Assembly: GCA_964402115.1 (NCBI GenBank)
Contig: CAYOBW010000253.1
Location: forward strand, 1 to 10,614
Length of the DNA stretch: 10,614 bases
DNA from: CAYOBW01 sp964402115
GTDB lineage: Bacteria > Verrucomicrobiota > Kiritimatiellia > UBA8416 > CAYOBW01
Direction of reading: 5' to 3'
Shown piece after piece: positions 5,550 through 10,614 of the stretch. The translations under genes and the position numbers were made by a program. The notes below the pieces were generated by a model, which was not told the DNA's origin, made no database searches, and worked only from the letters and a program-made list of their open reading frames with translations. Position 1 is the first letter of the stretch. Every line of letters starts with the position of its first letter.

Positions 5550-7028
5550 TCATGGGTTCGTGCCACACTCCTCGTCCTCGTTTTCACCCGCAGGAGCCGT
5601 AACCCGCCCTGTGCTGGCGTAGCGGCTGACCGTCCGGCGCGAGACGCCGAGAATCTGAGCAGCCGCCGACTGATTACCCTCTGCCCGTCGCAGGGCCTCG
5701 CGAAAGAGCGCGATCGAGGTTTCTTTCAGCGTGGGCAGGGGCGAGCCAAAGGCGAGACGGGCACCGGCACCGGCGCGTTCAGGTGCGCCGGTACCGGCGG
5801 CGGCCGAGTCGGCTGCCGTGGAGCGATCCATATGTCGAATGAACGACTGCAGCGACAGCACCCCGCGCTGGTGCTGGGAAACCGCATCCATGACCATGGA
5901 CCGCAGCTCGCGCACATTGCCGGGGAAGGCGTAGTCGGCCAGATAGGTGAAAAGCGCGGGAGGGGGGGTTGGGGTGCGCTTCCCCATGGACTGTGCGGCT
6001 TCCGCCAGAAAGTCTTCCACGAGCAGCGGCAGATCGGCGATGCGCTCGCGCAGCGGGGGCACGCGCACGAGGTGCGCACCCAGCCGGTAGTAGAGGTCAT
6101 CCCGGAAACGCCCGTTGCGCATGCCGGCGCGCAAATCGCGGTTGGTTGCGGCCAGCACGCGGCAATCGGCACGGCGCACGCTATCGGCACCCAGCGACAG
6201 GTATTCCCGCTCCTGGATCAGGCGGAGCAGTTTGGTCTGGTTGGCCGCCTGGAGATCGCCAATCTCGTCGAGGAACAACGTGCCGCCCGCCGCCCGTTCA
6301 ACCAGTCCGGCCCGCGGCTGCGCTGCCCCCGTAAACGCGCCCCGGGTGTGCCCGAACAGCGTATCCGCGAACGTGGTTTCGTCCAACCCCGCGGCGTTCA
6401 CGGCTACGAAAGCACCCGGCCGGCCGCTGCAGCGGTGCAACGCCTCGGCCACCAGCTCCTTGCCCACCCCGGTTTCTCCCACGATCATGACCGGCTCCGG
6501 CGAACGGGCAATCGCCTCGATGTAGGCGAAGAGAGCCTGCATGGTCGGCGAGCGAGTGACGATCCCGGCAAAATGCTCGGGGTGCTCGACGGCGGGCGAG
6601 GTGATCCGCCGGCGCAATTCCCGGTTCTCGGCCCGCAGGGCGTGGTCGCGCACGGCGCGCGTAACCGCCGTGACGAGCCGGTTGAAATCCACGGGCTTGA
6701 CCATGAAGTCGAAGGCCCCCGCCTTGACGCAGCGCACCGCGGTGTCGACATCGTCCGTGGCCGTCACGACGATTACCGGCAGGTCGGGAACCTGCGCCAG
6801 CAGCGTGTTGAGGAGGCTTTCGCCGGAGAGATGGGGCATGGCAAGGTCGAGCAAAACGACACCGGGAGGCTGCTGCACAACAAGCTCCGGCACGTCGCGC
6901 GCGTCGGCACACAGCAGCGTCCGCGCGAACCCGCCCTCGCGCAGGGCATGCTGCATGCTACGCAGCACCGCCTCGTCGTCGTCCACAACCAGGATCGTTT
7001 CCTGCCCCGCCTCGGCCTCGTCAACCAC
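5550..7028 (-). CDS. NtrC-family sigma-54-dependent response regulator
   Basis: A 492-residue regulator with the full three-domain NtrC layout. The receiver domain (about 11-125) has the acidic pocket Asp16-Asp18, phospho-acceptor Asp61 in LLDLAMP, Thr89 and Lys111. The AAA+ domain (about 150-385) has Walker A GETGVGKE (184-191), the sigma-54-contacting GAFTGA loop (230-235), Walker B FLDEIG (252-257), sensor 1 at ATNRD (295-299) and sensor 2 FPGNVREL (368-375). The C-terminal Fis-type helix-turn-helix is at about 449-473 (GNQSAAAQILGVSRRTVSRY). It would hydrolyse ATP to open sigma-54 promoters when phosphorylated. The start is GTG at 7028, overlapping the kinase stop by 8 nt, so translation is coupled. 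A pilin operon with a sigma-54-like promoter lies immediately downstream, so a PilR-like role is likely. NtrC-like or ZraR-like names are alternatives, and no name is assigned. Confidence 0.97.
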   Translation of the reverse strand: MVDEAEAGQETILVVDDDEAVLRSMQHALREGGFARTLLCADARDVPELVVQQPPGVVLLDLAMPHLSGESLLNTLLAQVPDLPVIVVTATDDVDTAVRCVKAGAFDFMVKPVDFNRLVTAVTRAVRDHALRAENRELRRRITSPAVEHPEHFAGIVTRSPTMQALFAYIEAIARSPEPVMIVGETGVGKELVAEALHRCSGRPGAFVAVNAAGLDETTFADTLFGHTRGAFTGAAQPRAGLVERAAGGTLFLDEIGDLQAANQTKLLRLIQEREYLSLGADSVRRADCRVLAATNRDLRAGMRNGRFRDDLYYRLGAHLVRVPPLRERIADLPLLVEDFLAEAAQSMGKRTPTPPPALFTYLADYAFPGNVRELRSMVMDAVSQHQRGVLSLQSFIRHMDRSTAADSAAAGTGAPERAGAGARLAFGSPLPTLKETSIALFREALRRAEGNQSAAAQILGVSRRTVSRYASTGRVTAPAGENEDEECGTNP

Positions 7029-9183
7029 GCGCCACGCTCCCCCCCGCCACCGGCAGCACCAGGGTCATCCGGGTGCCCTGTCCCTCGACCGAGGTCACCC
7101 GCATGCATCCCCCATGCGCATGCATGATCGCCGCCGAAATCGCCAACCCCAGCCCCATCCCGCCCGCCTCTCGGTGGGTCGTGAAGAACGGATCGAACAC
7201 GCGTTCGAGATCCGCTGCGGCAATCCCCCGCCCCTCGTCCGCCACCGTCACCAGCACGTTCCCGCCCGCGGCATCGGCCGCAGACGTGATCGTGATGGGC
7301 ATATCGGGGCGCGTGGCGGCCCGGCAGGCATTCTGCAGCAGGTTGACAATGACCTGCGCCAGCTGCTGCGGCTTGCCGCGAATCGCAGGCAGGTGGTCCG
7401 CCAATTCCAGGCGCAGCACGCAGCGGGCCTTGCCGACGGCATGCCGCATGAGGTTGGCGGCATCCTGCACGACGAGATTCACATCCAGGGCTTCGTCCAT
7501 GCGGTCGCGTGACGGACGGGCGAACTCCTTCAAGGCCGCGACAATGGCCGCAATGCGCCCGGACGCATCGCGCATCTCCCTGAGCATCGCCACCGCGTCG
7601 TCCGTCCCCGTGCTTTCAACCGCCTGCCGCTCCAGCCGCCGCAGCAGCACGTCCGCGTTGAGGCGGATGACGTTGTTGGGGTTGTTGACTTCGTGTGCTA
7701 CGCCGGCCACGAGCGTGCCCAGCGCGGCCAGGCGCTGGGCCTGGAAAAGCTGCTGGCGGTGCAGCTCGGCCTCGCGTTCGGACCGCACACGAGCCGTAAC
7801 CTCGCGCAGGACGGCCAGGCAGTGCCCTGCGCCGCCGGCGGCCGGCGTACTACCCACGCGCGCGAGACTGACGGAGAACCACCGTTCGCCCTGCGCCTGG
7901 AGCACGCAAGCGTCGTCCAGAGTCACCGCTCCGCTGGCCGGCAGCGCGGCGAGCCGGGGCAGGATCGCGTCCACCACGGGCCCGGGCCAGACATCAGGCA
8001 GCCGCTCTCCCACCGGCGCGTCCGCGCGACCAGGCGCGAACTGGCGCCGGAAGGCGGTGTTGGCGGAGAGGATCCGGCCGGTATGGTCGAGACTGACGAT
8101 CGCGTCGGGCGCGGATTCGAACAGGCTGCGGTGGAGTTCCTCGGACGCACGAAGCGCCAGCCGCGACTCATCCAACAACCGGAGCATCGCGTTGATGCTC
8201 TCCGCCAGGTCGCCGACCTCGTTCGCCCGGCGTGCCCCCGCCTGCACCCGCATGGCACCCTCGGGCGTCACGGCGCCAATCCCCGCCTTAAGCGTGCGGA
8301 GCGAGTCGGCGAGAGGGTGCAGCACCCAACGGTCGGCCAGGGCCAGGGCGGCCAGGCCCACGGTCGCCCCGCAGGCCAGCACGGCGCCGCTCAGCCAAAG
8401 CAGGCTGCCCCGATCATGGGCGAGGATCCGACGGGGCATCTCCGCCGTGAGTACGATTCGCGCACGACCATCGAGGTCCTTGATGTGCGTGTGGCCCCAC
8501 AGGGTCAGCCGGGTGCCACGCACGGGCTCCAGGCAATCGGCGGGTGCAATCCGGTGTCCCGCGAGTACGCGGTAGGAGACCTCGTCACCGCCGGCCAGCG
8601 GCGCGAGGTTCCTGCCGTCGAACCGCCGCGCCAGAATGCAGGCACCCTGCCGGCCGGCCGCCGGTTCGCGCGCCACGACGGGGGCGGCGGCGACCTGCCA
8701 GACGGAGTCCTCCACCAACAGCAACCCTGCGACCGCCTGTGAGGCGGGATCGGGGTTTGCGAGAGCCGTCGTTGCCAGCACCTGTGACCAGAGACTGGCC
8801 GGCACAGCCAGGGCGTGCTGCCGCCGGTAGTCGTACGCCTTGGCGTGAAGCGCCCGACCGGCCTCGTCCACGAAACCGACGAGACTGAGCTCCTGCCCGG
8901 CGAGATGTGCGTCGGCAAGGGCGGCTGCCAGCAGCGCCGGGTCATGGCTCTGCATGAAGGCGCGGGTGTCGTCCGACACGGCCCAGCGGCGGGCTTCGCG
9001 CCTGAGTTCCTCGGTTTCCTGCGCGATGGCGTGGACGCCCCTCCCCACCCACCCGCGCATCAGATCGAATTCGAGTGCGTGCGAACGGCTCTGGAATACC
9101 GTGTGCGCCACGCCTTGGATAAGCAGCGTCAACCCCAGCACAAAGCCGGCCAGCACGACCACGAACCGCGTACGTGTTCTCAC
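7021..9183 (-). CDS. Membrane sensor histidine kinase (CHASE4-like, HAMP, PAS)
   Basis: A 720-residue kinase. Transmembrane helix 1 is at about 7-27. A periplasmic sensor (about 28-258) contains REARRWAVSDDTRAF (63-77), resembling the 'WA-x-DDT' signature of CHASE4 domains. Transmembrane helix 2 is at about 261-283. A HAMP linker (about 284-338) and a PAS domain (about 350-465, SAPDAIVSLDHTGRILSANT) follow. HisKA has phospho-acceptor His497 in VAHEVNNPNN. HATPase_c has the N-box Asn614/Asn618, DEGRG (649-653), the F-box DPFF and GGMGLGL (674-680). The order is that of NtrB-type kinases that phosphorylate NtrC-family regulators, and the next gene encodes one. The GTG start at 9183 is preferred because AAAGGGG is 6 nt upstream and the transmembrane helix begins correctly; an in-frame ATG at 9216 would add 11 residues. 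Ligand unknown. Confidence 0.95.
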   Translation of the reverse strand: MRTRTRFVVVLAGFVLGLTLLIQGVAHTVFQSRSHALEFDLMRGWVGRGVHAIAQETEELRREARRWAVSDDTRAFMQSHDPALLAAALADAHLAGQELSLVGFVDEAGRALHAKAYDYRRQHALAVPASLWSQVLATTALANPDPASQAVAGLLLVEDSVWQVAAAPVVAREPAAGRQGACILARRFDGRNLAPLAGGDEVSYRVLAGHRIAPADCLEPVRGTRLTLWGHTHIKDLDGRARIVLTAEMPRRILAHDRGSLLWLSGAVLACGATVGLAALALADRWVLHPLADSLRTLKAGIGAVTPEGAMRVQAGARRANEVGDLAESINAMLRLLDESRLALRASEELHRSLFESAPDAIVSLDHTGRILSANTAFRRQFAPGRADAPVGERLPDVWPGPVVDAILPRLAALPASGAVTLDDACVLQAQGERWFSVSLARVGSTPAAGGAGHCLAVLREVTARVRSEREAELHRQQLFQAQRLAALGTLVAGVAHEVNNPNNVIRLNADVLLRRLERQAVESTGTDDAVAMLREMRDASGRIAAIVAALKEFARPSRDRMDEALDVNLVVQDAANLMRHAVGKARCVLRLELADHLPAIRGKPQQLAQVIVNLLQNACRAATRPDMPITITSAADAAGGNVLVTVADEGRGIAAADLERVFDPFFTTHREAGGMGLGLAISAAIMHAHGGCMRVTSVEGQGTRMTLVLPVAGGSVARG

Positions 9184-9189
9184 CTGGCA

Positions 9190-9196
9190 CCCCTTT
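9190..9196 (-). promoter_or_regulatory. Shine-Dalgarno deciding the kinase start (GTG 9183)
   Basis: AAAGGGG on the minus strand, 6 nt before GTG 9183. The alternative ATG at 9216 has no comparable site, so the shorter kinase is preferred. Confidence 0.6.
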
Positions 9197-9294
9197 GCGC
9201 GATGGCCACGGCGCACGCGGCGGACCCCGGGCCCTGCGGAGCAACGAGCCAGGGCAACAGGGGTGGAGCATGACAGTCTGCCGACATGCCGGCT

Positions 9295-9323
9295 AGTATC
9301 CGGTCATACTCACTGCCGGTCAA
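9295..9323 (-). promoter_or_regulatory. Predicted sigma-70-type promoter for the kinase/regulator operon
   Basis: The minus strand has TTGACC (9318-9323), exactly 17 nt, then GATACT (9295-9300), matching 5 of 6 and 4 of 6 consensus positions. The start would be near 9288, giving a leader of about 105 nt. The heptamer TGACCGG occurs twice, 16 nt apart, overlapping the -35 and the spacer next to the -10, a layout that could suit a tandem-binding regulator. Confidence 0.5.
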
Positions 9324-9349
9324 GCGCGGAGGGGGGCACATGTCAGAAC

Positions 9350-9378
9350 TTGCACAGAGCACCGATAACACCTAGAGT
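9350..9378 (+). promoter_or_regulatory. Possible promoter for the small membrane protein and deacetylase
   Basis: TTGCAC (9350-9355), 17 nt, then TAGAGT (9373-9378), a weak match to -35/-10 elements. The start would be near 9385, with the AGGGGGG ribosome site at 9402-9408. It is back to back with the kinase promoter. The call rests mainly on spacing and position. Confidence 0.35.
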
Positions 9379-9415
9379 ACGGGATTGACGCGGACAACCG
9401 CAGGGGGGAACCGAC

Positions 9416-9574
9416 ATGTTTCCGTTAGATCCGGTCTTCAACATGTTCCTGAAGTTCTTCGTCGTGGCCACGTGCGTCGTCTTCTGGCTGCGCCTGGGCC
9501 TGCGCTACCTGTCGCGCGGCTACTACACGAGCGATGGGCCCCGCAGACGACGCCACCATGAAGACGAAACCTAG
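9416..9574 (+). CDS. Small single-pass membrane protein, 52 residues
   Basis: This short frame starts MFPLDPVFNMFLKFF and has one hydrophobic helix (about 9-30, FVVATCVVFWLRLGL), then a basic tail with four consecutive arginines and two histidines. By the positive-inside rule the C-terminus is cytoplasmic. The frame has a strong AGGGGGGAA (9402-9410) 5 nt before ATG 9416. It overlaps the deacetylase start by 17 nt, so it may drive coupled translation of that gene. I do not recognise a family. It may be a real small membrane protein or a leader peptide for the next gene. Confidence 0.6.
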   Translation: MFPLDPVFNMFLKFFVVATCVVFWLRLGLRYLSRGYYTSDGPRRRRHHEDET

Positions 9575-10526
9575 CGACTGGCCGCGCACGGGGCTCGTGG
9601 CGGACCCCCGCTACGAGGCGCACGATCCCGGCCCCCGGCACCCCGAGGCGCCGGCGCGGCTGCAGGCCGTGCGGCGGGGTGTTGCGGCGGCCGTGCCCGC
9701 GGAGCGGTTGCTGGCCCTGCCGCCGCGCGCGGCGACGCCCGGCGAACTCCAGCGCGTGCATGCCGCCGCCTACATCGCAAACGTGCATGAGGACGTGACA
9801 GGCGGCGCCCCGTCCCTGCGCACGGGCGACACCGACATCTGTGCAGCCTCCTTCGACACGGCCTGCCTGGCGGTGGGCGGCGCGCTCGCCGCCGTAGACG
9901 CCGTCATGGCCGGCACGGTGCGCAATGCCTTCTGCGCCGTTCGCCCGCCCGGGCACCACGCGGGGCCGGAGCGGGGCATGGGCTTCTGCATCTTCAACAA
10001 CATCGCCCTCGCCGCACGCCACGTCCAGGCGCGGCATGGGGTGGAGCGCGTGTTGATCGTCGACTGGGACGTGCACCACGGCAACGGTACGCAGGACACG
10101 TTCTATCGCGACCCGACGGTCTTCTACTTCAGCACGCACCAGTGGCCACTCTATCCCGGCACGGGCGCCGCGGCCCAGACGGGCGACGGCCCCGGACGCG
10201 GCACAACCCTGAACTGCCCCTTCGCCCGGGGAGCGACCGGGACGGATATCGTGGGCGCGTTCCGGGACAAGCTCGTGCCCGCCATGCGCTCGTTCCGCCC
10301 GGACTTCGTGCTGATCTCAGCCGGCTTCGACAGCCGCCAGGGCGATCCGCTGGGCGGCTTCGCACTGACCGACGCGGATTTCACAACACTCACCAGGATC
10401 ATGCGGGAACTGGCGCACACGTATGCGCGCGACCGGCTGGTCTCCGTGCTGGAGGGCGGCTACAACCTCGACGGCCTGGCCACGGCCGCCGGCGCCCATG
10501 TCAGAGCGCTGAGCGCGGATGCCTGA
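9558..10526 (+). CDS. Histone-deacetylase-family zinc amidohydrolase
   Basis: A 322-residue member of the arginase/deacetylase fold family (class II HDAC, AcuC and acetylpolyamine amidohydrolase relatives), full length for a bacterial member. It begins TGLVADPRYEAHDPGPRHPE (11-30), the usual opening. Active-site residues are all visible: His133-His134 in RPPGHHA, zinc ligands Asp171 and His173 in VDWDVHHGNG, the third ligand Asp258 in SAGFDSR, and catalytic Tyr302 in EGGYN. FSTHQWPLYPGTG (191-203) is typical of the class II-like group. It would remove acetyl groups from lysine residues, polyamines or small amides in the cytoplasm; the substrate cannot be told from sequence. ATG 9558 is chosen for alignment with family starts; ATG 9534 in the same frame is an alternative. 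Neither has a strong ribosome site, so translation probably depends on the overlapping upstream small gene. Confidence 0.96.
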   Translation: MKTKPSDWPRTGLVADPRYEAHDPGPRHPEAPARLQAVRRGVAAAVPAERLLALPPRAATPGELQRVHAAAYIANVHEDVTGGAPSLRTGDTDICAASFDTACLAVGGALAAVDAVMAGTVRNAFCAVRPPGHHAGPERGMGFCIFNNIALAARHVQARHGVERVLIVDWDVHHGNGTQDTFYRDPTVFYFSTHQWPLYPGTGAAAQTGDGPGRGTTLNCPFARGATGTDIVGAFRDKLVPAMRSFRPDFVLISAGFDSRQGDPLGGFALTDADFTTLTRIMRELAHTYARDRLVSVLEGGYNLDGLATAAGAHVRALSADA

Positions 10527-10545
10527 CGGTCCGGCGCGGTCTCTA

Positions 10546-10605
10546 CCGGCCGGGACGGCCGGCTCCAGGGCGGCCTTCTCCCTGGAGACGGCGGTCCTCC
10601 GCCGT
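10546..10605. terminator. Three consecutive perfect hairpins after the deacetylase gene
   Basis: Hairpin 1: CCGGCCG/CGGCCGG (10546-10552, 10556-10562, 3-nt loop). Hairpin 2: CTCCAGGG/CCCTGGAG (10563-10570, 10580-10587, 9-nt loop). Hairpin 3: ACGGCGG/CCGCCGT (10588-10594, 10599-10605, 4-nt loop). They touch with no spacer and begin about 20 nt after the stop codon. Only a short TTATCC follows, not a T-run, so intrinsic termination would be atypical. The alternative is a REP-like dispersed intergenic repeat; the window ends too soon to tell. Confidence 0.5.
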
Positions 10606-10614
10606 TATCCCCAC

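Noticed and set aside
5508..7127. 539-codon open frame on the plus strand
   Set aside because: Antisense to the NtrC-family regulator, whose motifs are complete. No ribosome site or domain in the antisense frame.
7073..8742. Two long plus-strand frames opposite the histidine kinase (500 and 349 codons)
   Set aside because: Arg/Ser/Ala-rich shadows of a gene with every kinase box present.
9438..10139. 233-codon minus-strand frame opposite the deacetylase
   Set aside because: Antisense to a gene with all catalytic residues; no supporting signals.

Overview
The window is GC-rich and tightly packed, with about ten genes. It most resembles a Gram-negative bacterium of the PVC assemblage (Verrucomicrobiota, Kiritimatiellota or Lentisphaerota). 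That placement is an inference from the style of the pseudopilin genes: a short GspG-like pilin ending in a Cys-Pro/Cys-Ser module, a very large PilX-like protein, and a small secreted protein with 'WGRP' and 'YPWGRVYV' signatures. It is not proven here. No rRNA, tRNA, CRISPR array, insertion sequence or phage gene is visible.

Positions 43-5226 (minus strand) form one apparent operon for a type IV pilus or type II secretion-like pseudopilus. In transcription order it encodes a PilV/GspI-like minor pilin, a PilW/GspJ-like minor pilin (4-nt overlap with the first), a 747-residue PilX-like protein carrying a run of aspartate/asparagine/glycine repeats that look calcium-binding, a secreted 345-residue protein of unknown function, a GspG-like pilin, and a 123-residue unknown. 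Most of these genes have a clear Shine-Dalgarno sequence, and the spacing between them is short.

Positions 5227-5549 are a non-coding control region ahead of the pilin operon. It holds a good match to a sigma-54 promoter on the minus strand (5259-5274), placed so that transcription would start about 20 nt before the first pilin gene. A perfect 16-bp palindrome (5245-5260) covers the -12 element and the predicted start site. CTGT/ACAG half-sites are over-represented across the region.

Positions 5550-9183 (minus strand) encode a two-component system: a membrane sensor histidine kinase and an NtrC-family sigma-54 activator, overlapping by 8 nt. Together with the sigma-54 promoter next door, the simplest model is a PilS/PilR-type circuit: kinase, then activator, then sigma-54 RNA polymerase, then minor-pilin operon. 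The kinase sensor domain looks CHASE4-like, unlike the multi-helix membrane sensor of classical PilS.

Positions 9184-9415 are a divergent promoter region. Reading rightwards are a 52-residue membrane peptide (9416-9574) and, overlapping it by 17 nt, a histone-deacetylase-family zinc amidohydrolase (9558-10526). After it lie three back-to-back perfect hairpins (10546-10605), which may be a terminator or a copy of a dispersed intergenic repeat.
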